Shown here: in pieces, positions 1 to 8,673 of the stretch
Layout of the letters: each line of letters starts with the position of its first letter
Numbering within the stretch: the stretch's first letter is position 1
Assembly: GCA_041687455.1 (NCBI GenBank)
Contig: JAWLBY010000001.1
Span: forward strand, 186,001 to 250,000
DNA length: 64,000 nucleotides
Direction of reading: 5' to 3'
Source of the DNA: JAWLBY01 sp041687455
GTDB lineage: Bacteria > Pseudomonadota > Gammaproteobacteria > Xanthomonadales > Xanthomonadaceae
Made by a program: the position numbers and the translations under genes
The notes under the pieces: model-generated
What the model was told of the DNA's origin: nothing
Database searches by the model: none
Seen by the model: the letters and a program-made list of their open reading frames with translations, nothing else

Positions 1-1896
1 GTCGAGGATCAGTCGCAGCTCCTGTTCGGCGCGCCGCAGCCGGTCGAGCGCACTGCGCTTGTCGTGCACGTCGCGGGCGCTGCAGACCCACTGCCCGGCC
101 GCGATGCCGGTGCCCGGAATCGGCACCGCGCGCACCGCGACCTGGCGGTACTCGCCGCTGGCGTGACGCAGACGGAATTCGATTTCCTCGGTGCCGAGCC
201 GGCGCCGGCAGCGGGCGACGAAGCGACGCAGCCGGGCACGGTCGTCGCCGTGCGCGCGCGCATACAGTTCGACGAAGTGCCGGGCGATCTCCTCGTTGCC
301 GGTGAACCGCCGCCAGCCGGACAGGTACAGGATCGCGCCACCGGCGGCGAGGTGGAACACGATCGCCGCGGTCGCCTCCGCCAACCGGCGGAAGCGTACC
401 TCGCTGTCGTGCAGCGCGCGCTGCCGGTCGAGCTGCTCGGTGATGTCGAACGCGTGCATGACGACGCCTTCGACCTCGTGTGCCTCCTCGTTGCAGTGCG
501 GCTGCAACTGCACCGCGTACTGCCGGGTGACGCCGTGCTCGTCGCTGAGCGACAGTTGCGTCTGCGCGGCGACGCCGGCCAGCGCCCGCCGCAGGTGCGG
601 CGCCAGCCTGATGTAGTGATCGTGCTCCAGCACGTCGACCAGCGGACGGTCGACCAGCGCGCTGAGCGGCTCGCCGTCGCCGAACCGCTGGCGATTGCCG
701 ATCAGGTAGCGCGCATCGCGATCGATGTAGGCGACGAACGCCGGCACCGAGTCGATGATCGACTGCAGCAGACGGCGCGCCTGCTGTACGCGGGCATCGG
801 CTTCGCTGCGGGCGGCCGAATCGATCGCGAAGAACGCCGCTTCGTTGCGCTGCACGATCGCGCCGCCGACCGTCACGTGCAGCGGACTGCCGTCGCGCCG
901 CAACAGCACCTTGCCGTACGGCCGGCTGCTGCCGCGGGCGGCCAGTTCGGCGATCGCGTATTCGTCGGCCGGCCAGTACTCGGCCGGGGTCAACTCGCGC
1001 AACGCGCCCGGCGCCTCGGCGACTTCGTGCTCGGAATAGCCGAGCATGCTCCAGAACGCGGCGTTGGCCGACCGGATATGGCCCTGCAGGTCGATCGTGA
1101 AGATCGCCAGCAGCTCGGAATCGAACAACGCCCGCAGCTTGGCCTCGCTGCGGATCAGCCGCTCGTGCGACTCGTGCAGTTCGCTGTTGTCCTGCAGGCT
1201 CAGCACGTGGCCGCGCACGCCGCGGCTCGCCGCGACCGGCGCCACACTGCCCGACAACGGCAGTGACCGTCCCGGCAGCTCGGCCTCGAGCCCGTCCGGC
1301 AACCGCAACAGCGTTCGATGACCGGACGATACGGCCAGCGGGTCGAAGCGCTGCCCGGCCCGCCGCAGCGGCAGCAGCGTGTCGAGCGGCTGGCCGAGTG
1401 CGTCCATCTGCAGCCCGAGCTTGTCCTTGGCCTGGCGGTTGAAGAACTCCAGCCGGCCGTCGCCGTCGACCACCAGCAGGATGTCGCCGACGCTGTGCAG
1501 GATGCTCTGGTAGCGGGCACGCTCGTTGCGCATCTGTTGCATCGATGCACGCAGTCGCGCGGCGAGCCCGGCGACGGTCAGCGCAGTCGCGAGGCGCAGC
1601 CCGAGCAGCGGCAGCTCGCTGCGGTCGACCGCGAACAGCGTCGCGCCGTCCGGCAATACCAGCGCCAGCCCGCCGATCGCAGCGACCAGCCCGCCGGCAA
1701 TGCCGCCGAACCAGGCCGCGGCAATCGTCGCCAGCAGATACAACGGGCCCGGCAGGCCGCTGCCGACCGACATCGGCCAGAGCTGCAACAGCACGAGCGG
1801 CGTCGCCACCGCCGCGACTCCGGTCAGGAACCCGCGCCGGATCGAGCGCCACGACAACGGCGTCGCGCCCGGGCGCTTGACGTATCGCTCGCTCAT
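1..1896 (-). CDS. PAS multi-sensor signalling protein (C-terminus outside window)
   Basis: The frame is open from an ATG at 1896 to the window edge (632 codons, no stop), so the C-terminal output domain is missing. The N-terminus (MSERYVKRPG) is followed by about four hydrophobic segments in residues 20-95, then a linker and at least three PAS-like modules: near residues 110-200 (ILLVVDGDGRLEFFNRQAKD), 240-330 (LLAIFTIDLQGHIRSANAAF) and 370-470 (VPAFVAYIDRDARYLIGNRQ). PAC-like ends follow (HAFDITEQLDRQRALHDSEV). The last visible residues (LRRAEQELRLILD) look like a linker into another PAS or a kinase/GGDEF domain. It lies downstream of, and in the same direction as, the response regulator at 2653-4020, so it may be its sensor. 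The family assignment is from motifs only; whether it is a histidine kinase or a cyclic-di-GMP enzyme cannot be seen here. Confidence 0.8.
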   Translation of the reverse strand, partial: MSERYVKRPGATPLSWRSIRRGFLTGVAAVATPLVLLQLWPMSVGSGLPGPLYLLATIAAAWFGGIAGGLVAAIGGLALVLPDGATLFAVDRSELPLLGLRLATALTVAGLAARLRASMQQMRNERARYQSILHSVGDILLVVDGDGRLEFFNRQAKDKLGLQMDALGQPLDTLLPLRRAGQRFDPLAVSSGHRTLLRLPDGLEAELPGRSLPLSGSVAPVAASRGVRGHVLSLQDNSELHESHERLIRSEAKLRALFDSELLAIFTIDLQGHIRSANAAFWSMLGYSEHEVAEAPGALRELTPAEYWPADEYAIAELAARGSSRPYGKVLLRRDGSPLHVTVGGAIVQRNEAAFFAIDSAARSEADARVQQARRLLQSIIDSVPAFVAYIDRDARYLIGNRQRFGDGEPLSALVDRPLVDVLEHDHYIRLAPHLRRALAGVAAQTQLSLSDEHGVTRQYAVQLQPHCNEEAHEVEGVVMHAFDITEQLDRQRALHDSEVRFRRLAEATAAIVFHLAAGGAILYLSGWRRFTGNEEIARHFVELYARAHGDDRARLRRFVARCRRRLGTEEIEFRLRHASGEYRQVAVRAVPIPGTGIAAGQWVCSARDVHDKRSALDRLRRAEQELRLILD

Positions 1897-2093
1897 GCCG
1901 TTCCGGAGCTCAAGCCGCAGCCGGCCCGGACGCCACCGCGCCCGACCGCGCATCGCCGACGACCACTCGCCTGCTCATTGCCGTTCTCCCCCATCGCCGT
2001 GGCCGATCCGCAGCACGACCGCGCCGCCTCGCCGGGATGCCTGCGCAGCGATCCGCAGCACCGGCGCGACCGGAACGGCCCGACGCTGCGGAA

Positions 2094-2663
2094 TCAGCGC
2101 CCGGGTTCGATCAATGCGGTCAACCGATGCAGCCGTTCGACGCTGCGCTGGGCCGCCGACTCGATCTCGCGCGCGATCGGCTGCAGCCGTTCCGGCAGCA
2201 GATCGGCGCAGGTGGTGATGACTGCCGCACTCATCAGCACCGAATTGAGCCCGTTGCGCAGTCCGTGGATCGATTCGCCGAGTGCACGGGCGTCGTCGTC
2301 GCCCAGCGCGTGTTCGCCCTGCCGCAGCCGCCAGGCGGCGCGGCACAGGCCGGTCGCGGCCTGCATCAGCGGGTCCGGCCGGGATTGGTCGGAATCGGTC
2401 GCCACGAACAGATGGGTCGGCTCACTGCTGCGCGGGTCGAGCGGAAACACCCAACCGCTGCAATGGCGGAGCGCGTCGTCATCGGGCTCGATCGCGAGGG
2501 CGTCGTCGGTCAGTTGGTCGACCCACTGCAGCCGCGGCGGCAGCACCAGCCCGTGGACCAGCGCCAGCCGCTGCGGGCGCAACGGTTCGAGCAACACCTG
2601 CAAGGCTGCCAGCCAAGGCTGCAGACCCGCAGTCTCGATTGCCGGCATGGTCTCAACCTGCAC
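2094..2663 (-). CDS. Histidine-kinase DHp-like protein without ATPase domain
   Basis: About 189 residues. The C-terminal third contains SIHGLRNGLNSVLMSA, which resembles the H-x-L-R-N-x-L phospho-acceptor helix of histidine kinases, followed by a second helix rich in R, E and H that ends at LIEPGR. No N, G1 or G2 boxes of the ATPase domain follow, so it is not a complete kinase. The N-terminal part has no recognised motif. The start overlaps the last 11 bases of the NtrC-type regulator gene (GTG at 2663), which suggests translational coupling; an ATG at 2648 is an alternative start. It may be a phosphotransfer partner or an inhibitor docking to the regulator. The position next to the regulator supports this, but the function is inferred. 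Confidence 0.6.
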   Translation of the reverse strand: MQVETMPAIETAGLQPWLAALQVLLEPLRPQRLALVHGLVLPPRLQWVDQLTDDALAIEPDDDALRHCSGWVFPLDPRSSEPTHLFVATDSDQSRPDPLMQAATGLCRAAWRLRQGEHALGDDDARALGESIHGLRNGLNSVLMSAAVITTCADLLPERLQPIAREIESAAQRSVERLHRLTALIEPGR

Positions 2664-4020
2664 TGGTGGCGCCCTCGCCGAGATCGCGTGATGGCTGCTG
2701 CTGGTAGCGCGCCAGCCGGTTGTAGATCGTCTTGACGCTGACGCCGAGCGCCTGCGCGGTGCGGACCTTGTCGTTGTCGAAGAAACGCAGGGTCTTGAAC
2801 AGCATGCGCCGTTCGATGTCCTCGAAGGTCATGCCGACCGAGATCGTCAGCGAGCCGGGCGTCTCGTTCAGCGGCTCGTAGCTGCGCGGATCATCGATCG
2901 GATTCGCGATCGCTTCGTCACGGGCCAGGATGAAGGCGCGATTGACGACATTGCGCAGTTGCCGGACGTTGCCGGGCCAGGCGAAGCAACGCAACTGCTC
3001 CATCGCCGCCGGCGTGAACGCCTTGCGGGTGCCGTAGCGCTGGTTCAGCCGGGCCAGGAACAGGTTGGCCAGCACCTCGATGTCCTCGGCCCGCTCGCGC
3101 AGCGGCGGCACGACGATCGGGAATTCACCGAGCCGGTAATACAGGTCCTCGCGCAGCTTGCCGTCCTGGATCGCGCGCAACGGTGGCACGTTGGTCGCCG
3201 CGACGATCCGGACGTCGACCTCGATGTCCTCGGTGCCGCCGACCCGGCGGATCGTCTGGTTCTCGAGCGCCCGCAGAAGATGCACCTGCAGGTGGATCGG
3301 CATCTCGGTGATCTCGTCGAGGAACAGCGTGCCACCGGCGGCCTGCTCGAAATAGCCGATGTGGCGCGCCTGGGCGCCGGTGAAACTGCCCTTCTCGTGA
3401 CCGAACAACTGGCTGGCCAGCAGCTCGCTCGGCACCGCGCCGCAGTTCAGGCTGACCATCTCGCCGCTGCGCCCGGACACGCCGTGGATCGCGCGCGCGA
3501 CCAGCTCCTTGCCGACACCGGACTCGCCCGACAGCAACACCGACGCATCGGTCGGGCTGACCCGCTGGATCTGCTCGATGATGTTGCGCAGCGCCTGCGA
3601 ATTGCCGGCCAGCCCGTGCCAGGCCTTTTCCGCCGACGGCGGCGCCAGCGTCTTGCGGCTCGCCACCGAGGCCAGCAGCTCGCGGTAGCGCTGCGGCTCG
3701 ATCGGCTTGATCACGTAATCGAGCACCGGTGTCTTGAACGCCCGGATCGCCGACTCGACGGTCGGCTTGCCGGTGATCAGCACGATCTGGGTCAGCGCGA
3801 TGTCGCACTGGTCGAGCAGGTCGAGCCCGGAACCATCCGGCAGGCACAGATCGACCAGTGCAAGATCGAAGGTCGCCTGTCGCACCCGGTTCTTCGCCTG
3901 CTCGAGCGAGCCGGCGACGGTGACGTCGAAAGTCATGCTGCGGGCGATTTCGACCGCGGCGCGGACGAAGCAGATGTCGTCGTCGACGATCAGCAGCGAG
4001 GGGCGGGAAGCAAGTTGCAT
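2653..4020 (-). CDS. NtrC/AtoC-family sigma-54-dependent response regulator
   Basis: 455 residues from the chosen start at MQLASRPSLL (4020); an ATG at 4077 would add 19 residues that do not fit the receiver fold. Domains in order: receiver (LLIVDDD acidic pocket; phospho-acceptor Asp in FDLALVDLCLPDG; Lys in YVIKP), AAA+ sigma-54 interaction domain with Walker A (GESGVGKE), a sigma-54 contact loop GSFTGA (family consensus GAFTGA), Walker B (LFLDEI) and an arginine-finger region, then a Fis-type helix-turn-helix (ALGVSVKTIYNRLARY). Known proteins of this type remodel sigma-54 holoenzyme at -24/-12 promoters. A near-consensus sigma-54 promoter lies in the divergent intergenic region and points to the VWA gene, which makes that gene a probable target. 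The gene overlaps the downstream DHp-like gene. Confidence 0.9.
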   Translation of the reverse strand: MQLASRPSLLIVDDDICFVRAAVEIARSMTFDVTVAGSLEQAKNRVRQATFDLALVDLCLPDGSGLDLLDQCDIALTQIVLITGKPTVESAIRAFKTPVLDYVIKPIEPQRYRELLASVASRKTLAPPSAEKAWHGLAGNSQALRNIIEQIQRVSPTDASVLLSGESGVGKELVARAIHGVSGRSGEMVSLNCGAVPSELLASQLFGHEKGSFTGAQARHIGYFEQAAGGTLFLDEITEMPIHLQVHLLRALENQTIRRVGGTEDIEVDVRIVAATNVPPLRAIQDGKLREDLYYRLGEFPIVVPPLRERAEDIEVLANLFLARLNQRYGTRKAFTPAAMEQLRCFAWPGNVRQLRNVVNRAFILARDEAIANPIDDPRSYEPLNETPGSLTISVGMTFEDIERRMLFKTLRFFDNDKVRTAQALGVSVKTIYNRLARYQQQPSRDLGEGATSAG

Positions 4021-4161
4021 AGCGCAGATGTGCTCGGCCGTAGGCGAAGAGTCCGAGAAGCCTGCAACGAATACCATGACTGTGTAGTTAATTTTTCAAT
4101 CTGCTTCGCGCTCGTGCACGGATTGCGCACCGCCGCACGATTTGCAGCGAAGAATTGTTTT

Positions 4162-4177
4162 CGGCACGCCAATTGCT
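4162..4177 (+). promoter_or_regulatory. Sigma-54 (-24/-12) promoter for the VWA gene
   Basis: CGGCACG-N4-TTGCT differs from the TGGCACG-N4-TTGCW consensus only at the first base. The invariant GG (4163-4164) and GC (4175-4176) are exactly ten bases apart. It points to the VWA gene whose start is 50 bases downstream. It lies between this gene and a divergent NtrC-family activator gene. A loose inverted pair GTGC-N9-GCAC at 4114-4130 could be an activator site, though that is weak. Confidence 0.7.
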
Positions 4178-4226
4178 TGCAACCTGCGAGCGCTGATCGC
4201 TCCGATCGTCGCCGCGACGCGCTACC

Positions 4227-5411
4227 ATGCCCGGCATGTTGCTCGGCCTGTTCGAATCGCTGCGCTCGGCGCGTGTGCCGGTCACGGTACGCGAATGGCT
4301 CGACCTGCTCGGCGCGCTCGACCATGAAGTCGTGTACGCCGACCCGGAGGCATTCTACCTGCTCGCGCGCACCGTGCTGGTCAAGGACGAGCGCCATTTC
4401 GACCGCTTCGACCAGGCGTTCGCGGCCTTCTTCCGCGGCCTGCAGCGGATCGATCTCGGCGACGTCCGGCAGATTCCCGACGACTGGCTGCGACGCGGCC
4501 TGCAACGGCTGCTCAGCGAACAGGAAAAGGCCGAGCTGCGTGCGCTCGGCGGGCTCGAGGCACTGCTCGACGAGTTCCGTCGCCGGCTGCAGGAACAGCG
4601 CGGCCGGCACGAAGGCGGCAACCGCTGGATCGGCACCGGCGGCAGCAGCCCGTTCGGTGCCGGCGGCTTTAATCCGCAGGGCATGCGGGTCGGCCCGGTC
4701 GGCGGCGGCCGCCGCGCGGTCAAGGTCTGGGAGCAGCGCAACTACCGAAACTACGACGAGAACGCCGAGCTGTCGCCGCGCAACCTGCAGGTCGCGCTGC
4801 GACGATTGCGTCGTTTCGCCCGCAGCGGCGCGCCGGAGGAACTCGACCTCGACGCCACCATCGACGCCACCGCACGCGAAGCCGGCCTGCTCGACATCCG
4901 GCTCCGGCCGGAACGCCACAACGCGGTCAAGGTGCTGCTGTTCCTCGACGTCGGCGGCTCGATGGACGACCACGTACACGCCGCCGAAGCGCTGTTCAAC
5001 GCCTGCCGCAACGAGTTCCGCCGGCTCGAGCATTTCTACTTCCACAATTTCATCTACGACGCGGTCTGGAAGGACAATGCGCGACGCTGGTCCGAACGCA
5101 GCTCGACGCTGGAGCTGATCCGCCGCTACAACCCGGATCACAAGCTGGTGTTCGTCGGTGACGCGGCGATGGCGCCATCGGAGATCACCCAGCCGGGCGG
5201 CAGCGTCGAAGGCTGGAACGAGGAAGCCGGCGCGGTCTGGTTCGAGCGCCTGACGCAGCGTTTCCGCAAGGTCGCCTGGATCAACCCGAATCCGCGCCCG
5301 AGCTGGAACTACACGATTTCGACCCAGGTGATCCGCGAGCTGGTCGAGCAGCACATGTATCCGCTGACCCCGGAAGGCCTGACCGACGCGATGCGCTGGC
5401 TGGCGAAGTAG
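4227..5411 (+). CDS. VWA-domain (CoxE-like) protein
   Basis: 394 residues, soluble, no signal peptide. The N-terminal half (LLGLFESLRSARVPVTVREW; FYLLARTVLVKDERHFDRFD) is typical of CoxE-like proteins. A Gly-rich segment near residues 130-160 follows, and a von Willebrand A domain starts around residue 232. The metal site reads DVGGSMDDH, so the first Ser of the usual DxSxS is Gly, a variant seen in this family. Relatives usually work with a MoxR-type AAA+ ATPase to insert metals or assemble enzymes, but no MoxR gene is adjacent here. The sigma-54-like promoter and the divergent NtrC-type regulator suggest it is switched on by that regulator. The specific client is unknown. Confidence 0.8.
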   Translation: MPGMLLGLFESLRSARVPVTVREWLDLLGALDHEVVYADPEAFYLLARTVLVKDERHFDRFDQAFAAFFRGLQRIDLGDVRQIPDDWLRRGLQRLLSEQEKAELRALGGLEALLDEFRRRLQEQRGRHEGGNRWIGTGGSSPFGAGGFNPQGMRVGPVGGGRRAVKVWEQRNYRNYDENAELSPRNLQVALRRLRRFARSGAPEELDLDATIDATAREAGLLDIRLRPERHNAVKVLLFLDVGGSMDDHVHAAEALFNACRNEFRRLEHFYFHNFIYDAVWKDNARRWSERSSTLELIRRYNPDHKLVFVGDAAMAPSEITQPGGSVEGWNEEAGAVWFERLTQRFRKVAWINPNPRPSWNYTISTQVIRELVEQHMYPLTPEGLTDAMRWLAK

Positions 5412-5437
5412 CCGCAGCGGAGTTTGATCGACCGCGA

Positions 5438-8335
5438 TCAGGCCGCCAGCAGCGTCTGCAACTGCCGCTTCAATGCTGCGTATTCGACCGGCTTGACCAG
5501 ATGCCGGTCGAAGCCGGCCGCGGCAGCGCGGTTGCGGTCGGCCTGCTGGCCCCAGCCGGTGATCGCGATCAGCCGCAGCGCCGGGCCGTGTTCGGCGCGC
5601 AGGCGCTGCGCGACCTCGTAGCCGTTCATGCCGGGCAGACCGATATCGAGCAGCACCGCTTCCGGTACATGCCGACCGACCATGTCGACCGCCGCCGGAC
5701 CGTCGTAGGCGGTCTCCACCTGATAGCCGTCGAGCCGCAGCATCGCGGCGAGACTTTCGGCGGCGTCGCGATTGTCGTCAACCACCAGCAGCCGGTGCCG
5801 GCGGGCTTCCGCAAACGCTTCGGCAGCGCCCGGGCCCTCATCGGCCGGCACCGCCGGGGCCGCGATCAGCGGCAACCGGACGACGAACTCCGAGCCCTGG
5901 CCGCGCCCCCCGCTGCGCGCTTCGACACTGCCGCCGTGCTTCCGGACCAGCCGCTTGACCAGTGTCAGCCCGATGCCGAGCCCGCCGCTGCGGCCGAGCG
6001 TGGAGTCGGCCTGCATGAACATGTCGAACACCTTCGGCAACTGCGCCGGATCGATGCCGATGCCGTTGTCGCGCACGCCGACCTCGACCGCACCATCGAC
6101 GCGCCGCATCCAGACCCGGATGTCGCCGCCGGGCTCGGTGTAGTTGGCGGCGTTGTTCAGCAGATTGGCGAATATCTGCGCGAGGCGGGCCGCATCGCCG
6201 TCGACCCACAGCGAATGATCCAGCGGTTCGACGTGCAGGCGATGACGCCGCGCACGGATCAGCGGCTCGGCCGTCTCGAGCGCCGCCTCGAGCGCGCTGG
6301 CGAGGACCATCGGCCGGCGCTGCAGCGAGATCGTGCCGCGCGAGATCCGCGACAGATCGAGCAGGTCGTCGATCAGCCGGACCATGTGCCGCGCCTGCCG
6401 TTCGGCCACCGCCCTGGCACGCTCCGCGTGCTCGCCCTGCGGCGCCAGCCGCAGCAGTTCCAGCGAACTGCAGATCGGCGCCAGCGGATTGCGCAGTTCG
6501 TGTGCCAGCGTGGCGAGGAACTCGTCCTTGCGCCGGTCGTTGCTGCGCAGTTCTTCGTACAGCCAGACATTGCGGATCGCGATCGCGCCGATCCCGGCCA
6601 ACTGCTGCATCAGCGCACGATCATTGCCGTCGTAGGCGGTGTCCGGCCGGGCCGCGATGGCCAGGCATCCGATCCGGGTGCCGTCGCGCGCACTGAGCTC
6701 GACCGCCAGCCCGCCTTCCTGTTCGCAACTGCCGGCATCGCCGTTCAGCCGCAGCTCGGCGGCCGGCGCCTGCAACAGGCGGCGGGCCTCGATCTCGATC
6801 GCGTCGACCAGCGCATCGATCGTCAGTGCCGAGGTCAGCCGCGGCGTCGCATCGGCCAGTTGCTGCAACCGGTTCGAACGCTCGCGCTCGCGTTTCTCGC
6901 GGGCGCGCATCGCCAGATCGTGCTGGCGGCGCTCGGTGACGTCGCGCAACACGATCACGGCACCGCTACCGACGCCGGAATCGCTGCGGATCGGCGCGGT
7001 GCTGTGTTCGACCGGCGTGCGGGCACCGTCGCGGCTGATCAGCGTGATCTCGCCCACGTGCGGTTGCGTCCCGGCTTCGATGCCGGGCTGCTCGCCGCGG
7101 TGCAGGTCGAACACAACGATCGCCTCCAGCGGGCGGCCGATCGCGTCGGCGCCGCGCCAGCCGGTCAGGCGTTCGGCGACCGGATTCATCGACACCACGC
7201 GTTCGTCGCGATCGACCACGACGACGCCGTCGGCGATGCTCGACAGCGTCGCGCGCAGCCATTCGCGCTCCCGATGCAGATCCTCCTTGGCCTGCCGCTG
7301 TGCGGCTTCGGCCATTTCGGCGCGGCCGCGCGCCCGCGCCTGCGCCAGGCTGATCGCGGTCAGCAGCGCGGTGCTGCCGGCCGCCAGCAGCACGATCCAC
7401 GGAATCAGCCACGCCTGCGACAGCGTCGCGAACGCCGGCCGGTTCTGAAACCGCAACAGCCACGGCCGGCCGCCGACATCGATCCGCCGCTCGGCAGTCA
7501 GGTAGGGCTCGCCGACATGGTTGCGGATTGTGCTGTACATCAGGTTCTCGTCGCTGGCGAAGCCATCGAACACCTCCATGTCGATCATCCGACGGCCACT
7601 GCCCAGCACGCCGCGCAGCAGGTCGCCGGCGCGCAGCGGGCTGTAGACGAAGCCGAACAGCCGTTCGCGGCGCTCCTCGGTCGATGCCGGTTCGGTGGTG
7701 CCGCGATATATCGGCAGGTAGATCAGGAAACCTGCCTGCTTCTGTTCGGTGATTTCCTGCACCAGCGACACCTTGCCCGATGCCACCATGCGGCCGGAGT
7801 CGCGCGCCTGCGCCATCGCGCTGCGGCGGGTCGGGTCGGTGGACATGTCGAAACCGAGCGCCTCGCGATTGCGGGCATCGAGCGGCGCAATGAACACGAT
7901 CGCGTGGTACTGGTCGCGAACTTCGAGCGGCCACAGCGACAACCCGCTGCCATACTCGCGCTGCAGCAGCGCGTTCGCCTGCTGTGGCGATTCGGCGTCC
8001 AGCCAGCGCGAGAAGCCGAGCCCGAGGATGCAGGGAAAATCCTCGCGCAGCCGCAGACCCTTCACGTACTCGTCGAACTCGTGCGCTTCGACGCTTTCGC
8101 TGGCCATGAACAGCCCGACCATGCCGCGCAGCAGCGTGCGGGTGGTGCCGATCCGTTCGCGAACCGACGCTGTGACCGTGTCGACCTCATTCTCGAACGT
8201 GGCCCGATCGTTCTGCAGCGTCGTGCGGACCAGGTAGATCGCGAGACCGCCGGTCACGATCGCGCTGAACAACAGCACGAACAGCGGCACGCGCCGCGAC
8301 GACGCGATGAACGGCGATTCGATCGATGCTGGCAT
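5438..8335 (-). CDS. CHASE-PAS-GAF hybrid histidine kinase with receiver
   Basis: 965 residues. The start at 8335 is set by a strong Shine-Dalgarno (GGAGGACC directly upstream); an upstream in-frame ATG at 8431 is less likely. Order: transmembrane helix (about residues 14-36), periplasmic CHASE domain (about 40-270), second transmembrane helix (WLIPWIVLLAAGSTALLTAI), PAS, GAF-like region, HisKA with His612 in LAHELRNPLA, ATPase with N box (NLLNNAANYTEPGG), G1 (DNGIGID) and G2 (GGLGIGLTLVKRL), and a C-terminal receiver with Asp897 in VLLDIGLPG. It is a complete membrane sensor that phosphorylates its own receiver. No dedicated response regulator gene is adjacent, so the output is unknown. The CHASE ligand cannot be predicted. 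Confidence 0.92.
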   Translation of the reverse strand: MPASIESPFIASSRRVPLFVLLFSAIVTGGLAIYLVRTTLQNDRATFENEVDTVTASVRERIGTTRTLLRGMVGLFMASESVEAHEFDEYVKGLRLREDFPCILGLGFSRWLDAESPQQANALLQREYGSGLSLWPLEVRDQYHAIVFIAPLDARNREALGFDMSTDPTRRSAMAQARDSGRMVASGKVSLVQEITEQKQAGFLIYLPIYRGTTEPASTEERRERLFGFVYSPLRAGDLLRGVLGSGRRMIDMEVFDGFASDENLMYSTIRNHVGEPYLTAERRIDVGGRPWLLRFQNRPAFATLSQAWLIPWIVLLAAGSTALLTAISLAQARARGRAEMAEAAQRQAKEDLHREREWLRATLSSIADGVVVVDRDERVVSMNPVAERLTGWRGADAIGRPLEAIVVFDLHRGEQPGIEAGTQPHVGEITLISRDGARTPVEHSTAPIRSDSGVGSGAVIVLRDVTERRQHDLAMRAREKRERERSNRLQQLADATPRLTSALTIDALVDAIEIEARRLLQAPAAELRLNGDAGSCEQEGGLAVELSARDGTRIGCLAIAARPDTAYDGNDRALMQQLAGIGAIAIRNVWLYEELRSNDRRKDEFLATLAHELRNPLAPICSSLELLRLAPQGEHAERARAVAERQARHMVRLIDDLLDLSRISRGTISLQRRPMVLASALEAALETAEPLIRARRHRLHVEPLDHSLWVDGDAARLAQIFANLLNNAANYTEPGGDIRVWMRRVDGAVEVGVRDNGIGIDPAQLPKVFDMFMQADSTLGRSGGLGIGLTLVKRLVRKHGGSVEARSGGRGQGSEFVVRLPLIAAPAVPADEGPGAAEAFAEARRHRLLVVDDNRDAAESLAAMLRLDGYQVETAYDGPAAVDMVGRHVPEAVLLDIGLPGMNGYEVAQRLRAEHGPALRLIAITGWGQQADRNRAAAAGFDRHLVKPVEYAALKRQLQTLLAA

Positions 8336-8673
8336 CGGTCCTCCGGAGCTTCGATCGATCGTACAACGTCGTACGCTACCGACTGCCCGGCGTCGCTGAA
8401 CGGTCGCCTGCTGCGATCGCTCGAACGGCATTCACGAATCGCTGCGTGGGCGCTGTCGAACAGCACGCCAGCACCGGCTTCTGCTTCACGCCGAGCCTGT
8501 CGGTCAGAAGAGAGATGACGATTCATCGGCTCGCCACTCCGACCAAGGGCTCGCCGCCGTGCCGCCATCCGGAGCGGCGGCCGGCCCTCCGTTGCCGAAG
8601 GGAAGTACCCTCCCCCGGCCTAGCCGGTGGTCGACGAGCCGCTCGAAACGGCCCGGAGCCAGCAGCCGCTTAG
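8336..8673. other. Intergenic region between hybrid kinase and Rieske/FAD gene
   Basis: No gene supported. It contains the kinase ribosome binding site, and a short inverted pair CGTAC-N6-GTACG at 8360-8375 that could sit in the kinase promoter. No clear terminator was found for the Rieske/FAD gene. Confidence 0.5.

Noticed and set aside
64..2691. Long plus-strand frames over the left end
   Set aside because: They are shadows of the minus-strand PAS sensor and DHp-like genes, whose translations show real domains.
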